DNA of 59,962 nucleotides from an uncultured Bermanella sp. (GTDB taxonomy: Bacteria > Pseudomonadota > Gammaproteobacteria > Pseudomonadales > Oceanobacteraceae), in the NCBI GenBank assembly GCA_913058575.1, contig CAJXRF010000026.1:1-59962 (forward strand). Reading direction: 5' to 3'. Position 1 is the first letter of the stretch. Every line of letters begins with the position of its first letter. Both the position numbers and the translations under genes were made by a program. Shown here piece after piece: positions 43,157-52,634 of this stretch. Below the pieces are notes generated by a model, which saw only the letters and a list, made by a program, of their open reading frames with translations, did not search any database and was not told the DNA's origin.

Positions 43157-43855
43157 ATGAATATTGTTACCCATGAGCAGTTATGGGACTTGTCTTTTTT
43201 TGCACATCTTGCCCCACAGTTTAAGAGGCAATTAATCGAGTCTTGCAGTGAACTGCATTTAGAAGCAGGCCATGTTTTGCACCGTCGCGGCGATGAAGGC
43301 AGTGCATGTTTTGGTATTATAAGTGGTCAATTAAAAGCGTTTGCCCATGAATCCACAGGCAAAGAAATGACCCTGGCGGTTTTAAACCCCGGCAGTTGGT
43401 TTGGAGAAATCTCTTTAGTGGATGATTTACCCCGCACCCATGGCACCATTGCCACGCAACCCTGCGTTGTATTAAAAATGCCTAAGTCAGCTTTTGATTT
43501 GGCCATAGCTCAGCAACCCAGTATTGCCATGGACGTGAGCCGGCATTTATGCCAACGCTTACGGCTTGCTTTTACCGCAGTAGAAGAATCTGTTTTATTA
43601 CCCTTGAATCAGCGTTTGGCTAAAAAACTGTTATATATACAAACTCCCCAAGACAAAGATGAATCCGTTAAGGCCCTTACCCAAGTGGGGCAGCAAGAAA
43701 TAGCACAAATGTTGGGGGTGTCTCGGCAAAGTGTTTCTAAGCAATTAACTCAGTGGGCTAAAGATGGCATTTTAGAGTTGTCCTATAATAGCTTCACTAT
43801 TTTAAACGTGAAAAAATTACAAGAGTTATCGGGCAGTGAAACTGTGCCTAAATAA
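43157..43855 (+). CDS. Crp/Fnr-family transcription factor
   Basis: About 232 residues from the ATG at 43157 (a TTG at 43136 is possible). The cyclic-nucleotide-like beta-barrel shows LEAGHVLHRRGDEGSACFGI and NPGSWFGEISLVDDLPRTH. The HTH at the C-terminus is QQEIAQMLGVSRQSVSKQLT. The Fnr iron-sulfur cysteines are absent, so it is Crp-like in sensing. The residue set of the cAMP pocket (FGEISL then PRTH) is close to that of Crp-like proteins that may bind cNMPs. It is divergent from the aldolase/hydrolase operon, with a small inverted repeat CAATAG-N5-CTATTG at 43074-43090. Confidence 0.9.
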   Translation: MNIVTHEQLWDLSFFAHLAPQFKRQLIESCSELHLEAGHVLHRRGDEGSACFGIISGQLKAFAHESTGKEMTLAVLNPGSWFGEISLVDDLPRTHGTIATQPCVVLKMPKSAFDLAIAQQPSIAMDVSRHLCQRLRLAFTAVEESVLLPLNQRLAKKLLYIQTPQDKDESVKALTQVGQQEIAQMLGVSRQSVSKQLTQWAKDGILELSYNSFTILNVKKLQELSGSETVPK

Positions 43856-43901
43856 TTATTAATTTTTACTAAATACAAATTGACTAATATTGGTATTGAC
43901 T

Positions 43902-44852
43902 ATGATTACCATTGAAACCGTGGCACCGGCCACCAATGAAGATGCCATCACGCGCATCGCTAAACAAAGTGATGCTAAGGATTATTGGGTAAGCAGTAAA
44001 AGTGAAAAGCAAGTGGCCATTAAAATGCTGGTGGAAAAATCTAAATCTCAAAAGATTTTAGACCAGCTACAAAATTTAATGGCAGGTAAAAGTAATTTCA
44101 GGGTGGTGGCTTATCCGTTGGAAATTGCTTTGCCGTTTGAAAAAAGTGAGCAAACTAAACAAAGTACGGTTTCTCGTGAAGCATTGCTTAATCAATTAAG
44201 CGCGCAAGGCAAGGTAGATGGCCATTATTTAATGCTGGTGTTTTTAAGCACCATAGTGGCAGCCATAGGATTAATTGAAAATAACGTGGCGGTAATTATT
44301 GGTGCCATGGTGATTGCTCCACTATTGGGCCCAAACTTGTCCCTTTCGCTGGCCACTACGCTAGGAAAAGTGGGGGCGATTGTGGGCTCTATTAAAACTC
44401 TATTGGTGGGCATCAGTTTTGCGCTAGGCATATCTATCTTGGTGGGCTGGTTTTACCCCAATATTACCTTTACCCATGAGTTACTTAGCCGCACCACCGT
44501 GGGTATGGACAGCTTAGCATTGGCACTTGCCTCAGGTGCGGCAGCGGCATTGTCTATAACCACTGGGGTTTCATCCGTTTTAGTGGGGGTGATGGTGGCT
44601 GTAGCCTTACTGCCTCCTACGGTGACCTTGGGTATATGTTTGGGCTTAAATGCCTTTGAGTACGCACAAGGGGCTGCTTATTTGCTGATTGCGAATATTG
44701 CATCGGTGAATTTAACCGCACAATTAACCATGCGTGTGAAAGGCATTAAACCAAGGGAAGAGGGACAACAAAAAACCGCACTGGTGGTGTTTTGCATTGG
44801 CGTGAGCGTTTGGTTGTTGCTAATAGGGTTTCTGGTTTATCGGTTAAGGTGA
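43902..44852 (+). CDS. DUF389 (TIGR00341) membrane protein
   Basis: About 316 residues from the ATG at 43902. The N-terminal soluble part (~residues 1-100) precedes a DUF389 membrane domain: LMLVFLSTIVAAIGLIENN and VAVIIGAMVIAPLLGPNLSL, then AVALLPPTVTLGICLGLN and a final helix. The family occurs widely with no firm function. It follows the crp gene by 46 bases and may be in the same operon. It ends in a strong terminator. Confidence 0.88.
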   Translation: MITIETVAPATNEDAITRIAKQSDAKDYWVSSKSEKQVAIKMLVEKSKSQKILDQLQNLMAGKSNFRVVAYPLEIALPFEKSEQTKQSTVSREALLNQLSAQGKVDGHYLMLVFLSTIVAAIGLIENNVAVIIGAMVIAPLLGPNLSLSLATTLGKVGAIVGSIKTLLVGISFALGISILVGWFYPNITFTHELLSRTTVGMDSLALALASGAAAALSITTGVSSVLVGVMVAVALLPPTVTLGICLGLNAFEYAQGAAYLLIANIASVNLTAQLTMRVKGIKPREEGQQKTALVVFCIGVSVWLLLIGFLVYRLR

Positions 44853-44898
44853 ATTTCTAGGTTTGAATGGACAATATATATTGATAGAAAATATCTTA

Positions 44899-44931
44899 AA
44901 GTAAAAGCGAAACAGTGCTTCGCTTTTACTT
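44899..44931. terminator. Bidirectional terminator
   Basis: A 13-bp perfect stem, AAGTAAAAGCGAA/TTCGCTTTTACTT, with a 7-base loop. It lies between the convergent DUF389 and lipoprotein genes; T-rich stretches are on both sides of the stem. Confidence 0.85.
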
Positions 44932-44940
44932 AAGTAGGTT

Positions 44941-45441
44941 TTAAAGGCCTGTTACTGCTTGAGATTTTGGTGTGTTTTTAGCTTCAATTCTTTCTAGAAT
45001 TTCGACTAAAGTTTTTGTACTAGCTTCATCAAATACAAACATAGCACTTGCATTGCCCACAGTGATTAATCGCTTACCTTTGTGAAAATCTAAATGTGAA
45101 ATATAGCCAGTCATAAAACTGTCCAAACTAGGAACATACGGGCCGGCTCCAGTGGTTTGAAGTAATTTTAGTTTCAAATCTGCTTTAAGTTTTGAAATAT
45201 TCTCTGGTAATAAATTAAATGATTCCAAGCTACCAGGGCTTTGTAATCTTAAACTGGCCACTTCACCCGCTACTTCTGAGTTATTAACGACCAATTCAAC
45301 TGCTTCAACTCTGGCTGGAAGAGATATTTGGTTGTTGTTTACTTTAAAGCTATACAGCTTATCTTGATATTGTTCGCCGGTTGTTAATGTTTTACATCCG
45401 ACCAAAGTGAGTATGAGTACAGCAAGCATTAACTTACGCAT
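44941..45441 (-). CDS. Small lipoprotein, unknown function
   Basis: 166 residues with a perfect lipobox (LTLVGC, Cys16). The mature part is mixed, with strands (FKVNNNQISLPARVEAVELV), a helical centre, and a C-terminal helix (STKTLVEILERIEAKN). There is no recognised family. It is a single gene between the DUF389 gene and a membrane-protein gene. Confidence 0.7.
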   Translation of the reverse strand: MRKLMLAVLILTLVGCKTLTTGEQYQDKLYSFKVNNNQISLPARVEAVELVVNNSEVAGEVASLRLQSPGSLESFNLLPENISKLKADLKLKLLQTTGAGPYVPSLDSFMTGYISHLDFHKGKRLITVGNASAMFVFDEASTKTLVEILERIEAKNTPKSQAVTGL

Positions 45442-45631
45442 ATGATGTCCTTATCTATAGAAATATAGGGTGATGATTAAAAGATTTGTTTTAACTACTT
45501 GCAGGAATGAACGGTAGGGGTGAAATACCAAATTATCTGAGCCAGTTAGTAAAACTGGCCCAGATAATACCTATATTAGATTGTCCCTACAAATATAAAG
45601 AATAAATTAAGCCCTTACCTCTGCTTTTAAT

Positions 45632-46099
45632 TTAAGAAAAAAGCCCGTGGGCGCCCGCTACACCAGCTATTACTGCTAGCAGGCTAATGCTTAATAAAAC
45701 CACATGCATAACCTGTAAAATAAGAAATGCTTTCTCACCATTTTTTTGGGCGCGCGCATGGAACCATTTATGCAAAAAAAGTGGTTCAAATACAAATAGC
45801 ACCAGTGTAAAAATAGCCCAGACAAATATCATTAAGTATACCCACCACGCGATAGCGCCCCAAGCATCCATGAAGTGCAGCATATAAAAACCAGAAATGC
45901 CGGTAAGCAAAGTTGATAATTTGGCTTGAAAGCTAAATTTACCCTCTAACAATTCAAATAGACTTAACTGGTTATCAGGTGATTGATTGTGACGAATAGC
46001 CGGAATTAAAACTGTGGTGACAAAGGCCACGCCGCCTATCCAAAGTACAATGCCCAGAATATGCAGTGCTCTTGCTATGACAAAGTGATGGTATTCCAT
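45632..46099 (-). CDS. Four-helix membrane protein, CopD-like
   Basis: 155 residues with four membrane helices. Helix 1 has HILGIVLWIGGVAFVTTVLI, a pattern seen in CopD and related DUF membrane proteins, with His near both ends of the bilayer (ALHILG, KWFHARA, VMHVVLL). The spacing of His residues suggests haem or copper contact, but this is not proven. It is a single gene. Confidence 0.65.
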   Translation of the reverse strand: MEYHHFVIARALHILGIVLWIGGVAFVTTVLIPAIRHNQSPDNQLSLFELLEGKFSFQAKLSTLLTGISGFYMLHFMDAWGAIAWWVYLMIFVWAIFTLVLFVFEPLFLHKWFHARAQKNGEKAFLILQVMHVVLLSISLLAVIAGVAGAHGLFS

Positions 46100-46306
46100 A
46101 AATAGAAGGTGCCTTTATGTGTTCAGTCTCGAGCTAGTTAGTAAAGCTTGTAGTGGTAGATGACTTTACAGGGTGATGCCGCTAAAAGTATTGACTTGAG
46201 GCAGAGTGGCTCTAGCTAGGTAATTATTTCCATTTGCCTCATTCTTTAAATGAATAATTAAGGCTGTGGTAAACAGAGGGCGTAGGCGAGCACTTGTTGA
46301 AAGTCA

Positions 46307-47089
46307 TTAATTTACCCCGTCTTTAACGCCATACTTTTTTAAAATTTTATTAGGAATACCGGTTAACTTGATGGCGTTTAAACCGCTATCAAAAAGCTTA
46401 GAAAAATTTTGAGAGCGCTTGGTATCGGCTGGAGACAAAGCTAAATAGCCGTGACTAATGATGTTTATGCAGCCAGAGCGTTTTAGCTTGTCTCCTAAAC
46501 CCTTAGTTTTTACGAGAAAGTCCACTAGCCGAGTGTCTTCTAAGAAGGCTTGGAAGCGCCCACTGACCACCATTTGATGCATTCTTTGGGGAATGTTATT
46601 GCCGTGCAGTACCTGAACCTGCTTATCTCTATGGGCCTCTATAAACCGATCCATCTCGGGGCTATAGGAATAACCCGATGTCACACCAAATAGAGTATCC
46701 TTAATGGAGTGCATACCTGAAAAACGCCAATGACTGTCAATCGTATAAAAGCAATATTGTGTTGTGGAGATAGACTGTTGTGGATATATAAAATTGGGTG
46801 CCTCACTTTTAAAAGTCGGAATAACCGCATCCAACTTTCCCGACGCCACTTCAGCGAGAATTCGATCATAGGGTTTGTTGCTGTATTCCACCTTTATACC
46901 TACTTCATTGAACGCAGCCCGTGTAATTTCGATGGCAAAACCCTGTAATTTATCTTGGGCGCTACAGGCATACGGACACCAGTATTCAGGTGCGGCTATG
47001 CGAATCACCTTAGGAGATTGCGCCTGTGCATGAGGGGCAATTAGCAAGTGGGCTGTGAAAAGAAGGACGAGTAGCTTTACATTAATCAC
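46307..47089 (-). CDS. Orphan periplasmic solute-binding protein, family 3
   Basis: 260 residues. Signal peptide LLVLLFTAHLLIAPHAQA (cut before QSPK). The mature protein starts with IRIAAPEYWCPYACSAQDKL, then LQGFAIEITRAAFNEVGIKV, and ends with IPNKILKKYGVKDG, the usual PBPb pattern. The two close Cys (WCPYAC) may form a disulfide. No permease is adjacent. It is the third such orphan in the window, counting the broken copy at 34.2-35.0 kb. Confidence 0.85.
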   Translation of the reverse strand: MINVKLLVLLFTAHLLIAPHAQAQSPKVIRIAAPEYWCPYACSAQDKLQGFAIEITRAAFNEVGIKVEYSNKPYDRILAEVASGKLDAVIPTFKSEAPNFIYPQQSISTTQYCFYTIDSHWRFSGMHSIKDTLFGVTSGYSYSPEMDRFIEAHRDKQVQVLHGNNIPQRMHQMVVSGRFQAFLEDTRLVDFLVKTKGLGDKLKRSGCINIISHGYLALSPADTKRSQNFSKLFDSGLNAIKLTGIPNKILKKYGVKDGVN

Positions 47090-47409
47090 GTGTTCGCTAC
47101 CTGATTAAACGTTATTCACTATTATAGGACACATTTATAGACGTCTTGGTCTATTAGCCTCAAATTATTCCCTCGATTGGCTTTTAACTAAGGGTGGGTA
47201 TGCAACAGTGATTGGACTGAGAGTAGTGAAACCTACGCAAAACAGGCTTTACTCCTAGGGCTGACTATTTTCTAATAGCGCCCATATACTTATATGTTTA
47301 GTAATTATCCATATTTAATAGCTCAGCCTGTCATGATTAGCGCAGTTTTAGCAATAATACTCAGGTGAAGACTAGTTTTTAAACAGTAATATAAAAGAGG
47401 AAGTACAAC
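47090..47409. other. Intergenic stretch between divergent genes
   Basis: No gene or strong structure is seen. Promoters for the binding protein (minus) and aminotransferase (plus) must lie here; AGAGGAAG just before 47410 is the ribosome-binding site of the latter. Confidence 0.45.
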
Positions 47410-48537
47410 ATGGCTGGCTTACTACCCAACGTCGATCCAGATGGTCTTTTAGAATATTCAGTGGTTTTCACCGATCGCTCGTTAAACCACATGTCACAGA
47501 CTTTCCAAGGCGTCATGAATGATATCTCCAGCACTCTAAAGGACGTATACAAGTCTGAAGCTGTGGTGGTGGTACCTGGTGGCGGCACTTACGGCATGGA
47601 AGCCGTGGCCCGTCAGTTTTCTGTGGATAAAAAATGTTTAGTGATTCGTAACGGTTTCTTTAGTTTCCGTTGGAGCCAAATCTTCGACATGGGCGGTATT
47701 CCAGCGTCTACTACCGTATTAAAAGCTCGCACCATTGAAGATGGCCCACAGGCAGCATTTGCACCAGCCCCTATTGAAGAAGTCGTAGCGGCCATTAAAA
47801 GCGAAAAGCCAGACTTTGTGTTTGCCCCGCATGTGGAAACCGCATCAGGCATGATTCTGCCTGATGACTACATTAAAGCGGTGAGCGATGCGGTGCATTC
47901 AGTGGGTGGCCTATTTGTATTGGATTGCATCGCATCTGGTACGGTTTGGGTAGATATGCAGCAAACCGGCGTAGATATTTTAATCAGTGCTCCTCAAAAG
48001 GGCTGGAGCGCGTCTCCATGTGCAGCTCTTGTTATGCTGAACAAAGATGCCTTGGCCTTGTTAGAAACCACTACCAGTAATAGCTTCGCTTGCGATCTTA
48101 AAAAGTGGCACCAAATCATGCAAGCCTATGAAAACGGTGGCCATGCTTATCACGCCACGATGCCCACCGATGCTTTAACCAAATTCCGTGATGCCATGCT
48201 AGAAACCAAGGCCTACGGCTTTGAAAAAGTAAAAGCTGAACAAATAGAGCTGGGTGCCAAGGCCCGTGCTTTGTTAGAAAGCAAAGGCATAAAATCAGTG
48301 GCCGCTGAAGGCTTTAAAGCGCCTGGCGTGGTAGTGAATTACACCACTGATGCGGCAATGCAAAATGGCAGCAAGTTTGCTGCACAGGGCATGCAAGCAG
48401 CAGCTGGTGTTCCGCTTCAGTGTGATGAAGGGGCAGATTTTAAAACTTTCCGTTTAGGTTTGTTTGGTCTTGATAAGCTGCACAATATTGAGCGCACAGT
48501 GAGCGAGTTAGAAAAAGTGCTTGAGAAAATTCTTTAA
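47410..48537 (+). CDS. Class V aminotransferase (serine/alanine-glyoxylate type)
   Basis: A 375-residue PLP enzyme. The cofactor Lys is in SAPQKGWSASP, with the phosphate-loop region VVVVPGGGTYGMEAVARQF and the Asp of LDCIASG. This is the fold-type I, class V group that includes alanine/serine-glyoxylate aminotransferases. Codon use is smooth and its ribosome-binding site is the best in this part (AGAGGAAG), so it is probably well expressed. It is followed by two hairpins and stands alone. Confidence 0.9.
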   Translation: MAGLLPNVDPDGLLEYSVVFTDRSLNHMSQTFQGVMNDISSTLKDVYKSEAVVVVPGGGTYGMEAVARQFSVDKKCLVIRNGFFSFRWSQIFDMGGIPASTTVLKARTIEDGPQAAFAPAPIEEVVAAIKSEKPDFVFAPHVETASGMILPDDYIKAVSDAVHSVGGLFVLDCIASGTVWVDMQQTGVDILISAPQKGWSASPCAALVMLNKDALALLETTTSNSFACDLKKWHQIMQAYENGGHAYHATMPTDALTKFRDAMLETKAYGFEKVKAEQIELGAKARALLESKGIKSVAAEGFKAPGVVVNYTTDAAMQNGSKFAAQGMQAAAGVPLQCDEGADFKTFRLGLFGLDKLHNIERTVSELEKVLEKIL

Positions 48538-48598
48538 GGTTTGATGGTTGCTAAGAAGGGTAACTAATAGAATCGTAGTTTAACTTACGCCTGATAAT

Positions 48599-48629
48599 TT
48601 AAAGCCCACTAAAATGAAAAGGGCTTTAA
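48599..48629 (+). terminator. Terminator candidate after the aminotransferase
   Basis: TTAAAGCCC/GGGCTTTAA, a 9-bp stem with a 13-base A-rich loop, 61 bases after the stop. The T run after it is poor. Confidence 0.55.
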
Positions 48630-48655
48630 GGTCTGTTTTCGGCGCGGGCTGTATT

Positions 48656-48693
48656 ATCAGGACTCACTATTTTTTAAAATAGTTAGTCCTGAT
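48656..48693. terminator. 18-bp near-perfect hairpin between convergent genes
   Basis: The two 18-base arms (from ATCAGGACT to CTATTTT and its complement) differ at one base and are joined by a 2-base loop. It sits between the convergent aminotransferase and DUF362-like genes and probably terminates both transcripts. Confidence 0.7.
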
Positions 48694-48719
48694 CTTTAAC
48701 GTTCTGATTAAATCTATTT

Positions 48720-49790
48720 TTAAGTCAGGGTGTAATTATTGATTGCCATGACTTTAAAAAACTCAGAGGTAATCTTTTCTATAGCGCCTGTTGGTGTATC
48801 CTGCTCATCATTGTACCAGTCTAGTTCTGCCAAATGTCCTTGCTGCTTCATGGCTTCAAAGATGGTCTTGTGTAATGGATTTGAATGGGCGTGTTGCTTG
48901 TATGGAGTAAGGGTTGTGTAACCCTTGTCCGTTGTTATGAGTGCTTGTGCTGAGCAGAAATTCAAATATGCATTGGCTAATAATTCATGGGATAGTGAAT
49001 TGTTTGATGCCAAAATCATCCCTGGTTGCTGGTTTATAATCTTCCTGTGATTGTGTTCTCCACAACAAATTTTGGTAGCAGAGCTAATCGTTATTTTAGG
49101 ATGAATGGATGACTGAACTGTTGGCTGATTAAATTGTCCGTTAATGTCATTAATACGTTGCCGGTTATGTGTACGAGTAAGGCTGGCCAATTCAATTATA
49201 TGGTCAAAATCATTGTTACTGCTTAACCATTTTAACGGCATTGTATTTTGAGATTTAAGGCTTCGTGTTTTCTTTAATGGTAATGCTCGGCGTAAACCCG
49301 AGTATATACCTGAGGTACGAAGTTGCGCCAATTGCTGAGTAAGTCCAGAAGATTTTTTGGAAAATGATTGATCGGAAATAATAATATTTTTAGCAGGAAT
49401 GGACTTTTCATTTATTAGGTAGCGCACCATTGAGTATACAAGTTTTGGGTCAGCAGAATACGGGTACCCTAACATCTTATCCATAGTAATTTTTAATAGG
49501 ATTTTTTTGTCAGCTTTTATCCATTGTGTATCTAGGTTGCTGTGTTGCTGATTCATGAGGCGTAGAAACTTTCCATAGTATTGATTCCAATTATTAGCCC
49601 CTTGATTATTAACCCAAACACTTGTCACCTTGCCTTTGTCTAAACTAGCCGAAGGTAAAGGGCTAGCCAGACCTAGATTAGTCAGTAATACCCCTCCGGC
49701 AATACTGGCAGCCCCACCTGAAATCTTAAGAAAGTCACGACGATTTATGTTGGTAATGATGGCGAGATGACCCTGCGTTAGTTTTTCCAT
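48720..49790 (-). CDS. Tat-exported DUF362-like protein
   Basis: 356 residues. A twin-arginine leader INRRDFLKISGG (Arg17-Arg18) is followed by a hydrophobic stretch (AASIAGGVLLTNLGLASPL), so the protein is probably exported folded. The body recalls DUF362: ILLKITMDKMLGYPYSADPK, then LVYSMVRYLINEKSIPAKNI and IIISDQSFSK, where the family has KPN, a Tdp.v pattern and a V-x-D turn. The classical ferredoxin cysteines of some DUF362 proteins are absent; only CC and one more Cys are seen. It is the last gene of the six-gene minus-strand operon. The function is unknown. Confidence 0.7.
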   Translation of the reverse strand: MEKLTQGHLAIITNINRRDFLKISGGAASIAGGVLLTNLGLASPLPSASLDKGKVTSVWVNNQGANNWNQYYGKFLRLMNQQHSNLDTQWIKADKKILLKITMDKMLGYPYSADPKLVYSMVRYLINEKSIPAKNIIISDQSFSKKSSGLTQQLAQLRTSGIYSGLRRALPLKKTRSLKSQNTMPLKWLSSNNDFDHIIELASLTRTHNRQRINDINGQFNQPTVQSSIHPKITISSATKICCGEHNHRKIINQQPGMILASNNSLSHELLANAYLNFCSAQALITTDKGYTTLTPYKQHAHSNPLHKTIFEAMKQQGHLAELDWYNDEQDTPTGAIEKITSEFFKVMAINNYTLT

Positions 49791-49835
49791 GTTAAATCCA
49801 TTTAGTTTTTAATTTATTAAATATTGAAAATAAGG

Positions 49836-50804
49836 CTAGGCAGTCTTATAAAAGTGCAGGAGGCTATTAGCAAGAAGGTCATTCTCAAAAATTCGCTGAC
49901 TGTTTTTGAAAGTCAGTCCCTGTTGTAATAGGTACCTTTGCCAAGAATCTACAGTTTGAAGCGAAGCCGTATTTAATAGGTTTTCTTGCCAAGAAAGCCC
50001 CGCCTGTAAATTAGTAAAGTATTGGGACAGGGTAACCATCTCCATATCCAGTTGTGTGCGAATGTCAGCTTGCTGAATGATTAAGTGCCCCCCGATTTTT
50101 AAGCGATTGAGTAAGGCCTTCATAAAAAGGTATTGCTGCGTTTTAGGGCAGTTATTAAGGCCGTTAAATTGAGTGATTAGCTCCAGAGACTGATTTTTAA
50201 TCGTATTAGTTGCCCTAGGACAATATTGATTGAGCGCCAAAGTTTGGCTTGTATAGCTACTTTGCTCGCTAGCGAACATGTCAGCAATTGGATCTATGGC
50301 AGGGTTATCGGTTAACAATATAGATTGCCCAGATATGGGCAGCTGTTGCTTTAGTTGATCAATATAAGTATTTGAGGTAGCCAGATTCAAGTGGTTATTA
50401 AAGAAAATATTGGTTGAATTTTTTGAAATTAACTCTCGAGTTTTTTCCGACACTGTAGCGATATATTCTTGCTCATAATGGGCTTGATGAATCACAGTCA
50501 AGCCAGTTTTTTGAGATGTAAAAAAAGTATCTTGAAGGCTCTCATATATAGTTTTGTCATTATGATGCAGGGCTGCTAGTTCTATCGCCTTAACAGGCAG
50601 CTGCGGGTCAATATAAATCGAATGGTTATTTTCAAGATAGGCGTTAAAGGCTGTGGTTAACTCTTGATGAGCATAAATTTTTTTAAAAAGGTCGAACTTG
50701 GATGTGGGTATCGCTAGCGATTTAGGAGCATGCAAGTATGAAAGGGGGAGGTACAGGGATCCTGCACCTATGGTCTTTAAAAACTGACGTTTGGATTCTT
50801 CCAT
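49836..50804 (-). CDS. Unknown exported protein with Tat-like leader, methyltransferase-like fold suspected
   Basis: 322 residues. The N-terminus KRQFLKTIGAGSLYLPLSYL looks like a Tat leader with Lys-Arg in place of Arg-Arg. The body contains LLNRLKIGGHLIIQQADI, much like the strand after motif II in SAM methyltransferases (LLxRLKPGGxLxI). No GxGxG motif I is visible, so it may be degenerate. It follows the decarboxylase by 96 bases and precedes the DUF362-like gene by 45. Two exported proteins with Tat-type leaders in one operon suggest a periplasmic step. Function unknown. Confidence 0.5.
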   Translation of the reverse strand: MEESKRQFLKTIGAGSLYLPLSYLHAPKSLAIPTSKFDLFKKIYAHQELTTAFNAYLENNHSIYIDPQLPVKAIELAALHHNDKTIYESLQDTFFTSQKTGLTVIHQAHYEQEYIATVSEKTRELISKNSTNIFFNNHLNLATSNTYIDQLKQQLPISGQSILLTDNPAIDPIADMFASEQSSYTSQTLALNQYCPRATNTIKNQSLELITQFNGLNNCPKTQQYLFMKALLNRLKIGGHLIIQQADIRTQLDMEMVTLSQYFTNLQAGLSWQENLLNTASLQTVDSWQRYLLQQGLTFKNSQRIFENDLLANSLLHFYKTA

Positions 50805-50900
50805 TTCTTACTCACTTATGGGTATGGTCGAAATATCAATATTTGAGTTGATTCATTTATTCTTCACCGGGTGATTAGCCCGATGAAGAGCCATTTCAGA

Positions 50901-52613
50901 TTATAGGCTGTTTAAAAAAGCCAAGTTTTCAGCGGGAAGATCTTTGTCTGATACCGTAGCTGCAATGACGACAGGTTCATTATGTATATGACGAACACTT
51001 CGTAAAATAGATTTTAGTTCACGCTTGCTATCGGCCCTAAAACCATAGCCGCCGTTATAAACAGAAGGCATATTCTCATATTTCCAAGGGTTCAAACGAG
51101 TATAGGGCAGAGCTGTTTTACCTTCGTCTAAGAAATAATCGCCATCAATTAAGAACTGCTCTATGGCATAAGAGCCATTATCGATGATGATTATGATGGC
51201 GGGTATATTGTAGCGAACCAGGGTTGAAAAAGTTTGTGAAACCATTTGGAAGCCGCCATCACCAGTTACTATGAGAGGTCTTTTTTTCGTAGCAAAGTAG
51301 GCACCCGCCGTGGCCGGAGTTCCTTGTCCAATGGAGAGCCAAACAGGATTGGCTAAAAAGGTATTTTCTTGGCGTAATGGTACATCAGCCCCAGGAAAAC
51401 TGGCTAGGCAAGTATCCAGTCCAAAAAAGAAGGGTTCGTCAGCCTCACTGAAAAACTTGTCGACAATTCTGAAGATAGCATCGTGACTTAACTCTTGTCG
51501 CTTGTGCCAATTGGCGCCTAGTTTTTTATTATATTTCTCTACCCAGTTCTTACGGCGATCACTATAGCTGGTGGGTAATAATACATTTGAGAATATGACA
51601 TTTTCACGTACCTGATCTAGCTGGTTTAGTTCTGCCAGTATGTGAGGCAGAAATACATCACTGTATTTTTCATCGCTTACCCGAGCAAGACCATAGCCCA
51701 GTTCAACCATGTTTAGGTACTGGCTTTTAACTAGGAAGCGATGATCAATACCAAATATGCATCCAAAAGAAATAATTAAATCGGCACTTTCAACAGCCAG
51801 GGTAATATCTGAAGGCGCGAGATCACTGTCATATACTCCACGAAATAAGGGATGATCTTCGGAAACTAATGATTTGGACAACATAGTAGTAAAAAATGGC
51901 AATTGCTGCTTTTCTATAAAAGCCATAGCTTGGTCAATCATGTCCATTCGGACCAGTTCTGAACCTAATAAAACGATGGGTTCCTGAGCTTGTTGTAACC
52001 GTGACTGAGTTTTTTCGGCTATTTCATAGAGGTAGGGTGATGGCTCAGGTTCAAGACGAGAAAATGCCGCAGGGAAACCGGTTATGGGAAGATTCCAAAA
52101 ATCTTGTGGAACCTCCAAATAAACAGGGCCAGACTTTTCCATGGCGGTATTAATTAGTCTATCAACAATAGCAGTGGCACTGTCGATATCCGTGATTGCT
52201 TCTGCATCTAGTGTAAGGTTTTTAAAAACATTTAAATCGGTTTTGCCATGTCCGGTGGAATGAGCAAAAAGCACTCCAATTTCTTCTTGCAAGCGGTAGT
52301 CTTTCTCTGTGGGGCCACCATTAATTATAATGTAGGGCACTCTCTCTGTTAAAGCACTGGCCGCAGCGTTGGCCAAACTTAGTGTGCCAACGCCATAAGA
52401 AACACAGACTGCCCCTATGGACCCTTGACGACCATAACCATCTGCCATATAGCCAGCTTCAAGTTCATTTACCGTGAGGATAAAATTCACATCTTCGTCA
52501 GCTTCCAGAGTGTCGACAAATCCAGAGCATGAAGTGCCGGGTACACCAAAAACGTGATAGCAAGAAAATTGTTTAAGGCGTAGGGTAATAAATTCAGCTA
52601 GGGTCATTTCCAT
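50901..52613 (-). CDS. ThDP-dependent 2-oxo acid decarboxylase (pyruvate/indolepyruvate decarboxylase-like)
   Basis: A 570-residue thiamine-diphosphate enzyme of the usual three-domain length. The catalytic Glu50 is in VNELEAGYMADGYGR. The cofactor motif is GDGG (~451) with the Asn 25 residues later in DNGSYAIEQ. Instead of the His-His pair of pyruvate decarboxylase it has FAHSTGHG at ~115-121. The opening MTLAEFITLRLKQFSCYHVF and VFGVPGTSCSGF fit the pyruvate/indolepyruvate decarboxylase branch. It should turn a 2-oxo acid into an aldehyde, or join two aldehydes. It lies 21 bases after the amino-acid oxidase, whose product would be its substrate. Confidence 0.88.
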   Translation of the reverse strand: MEMTLAEFITLRLKQFSCYHVFGVPGTSCSGFVDTLEADEDVNFILTVNELEAGYMADGYGRQGSIGAVCVSYGVGTLSLANAAASALTERVPYIIINGGPTEKDYRLQEEIGVLFAHSTGHGKTDLNVFKNLTLDAEAITDIDSATAIVDRLINTAMEKSGPVYLEVPQDFWNLPITGFPAAFSRLEPEPSPYLYEIAEKTQSRLQQAQEPIVLLGSELVRMDMIDQAMAFIEKQQLPFFTTMLSKSLVSEDHPLFRGVYDSDLAPSDITLAVESADLIISFGCIFGIDHRFLVKSQYLNMVELGYGLARVSDEKYSDVFLPHILAELNQLDQVRENVIFSNVLLPTSYSDRRKNWVEKYNKKLGANWHKRQELSHDAIFRIVDKFFSEADEPFFFGLDTCLASFPGADVPLRQENTFLANPVWLSIGQGTPATAGAYFATKKRPLIVTGDGGFQMVSQTFSTLVRYNIPAIIIIIDNGSYAIEQFLIDGDYFLDEGKTALPYTRLNPWKYENMPSVYNGGYGFRADSKRELKSILRSVRHIHNEPVVIAATVSDKDLPAENLAFLNSL

Positions 52614-52634
52614 GATGGGGACTTCTTTCCATGA

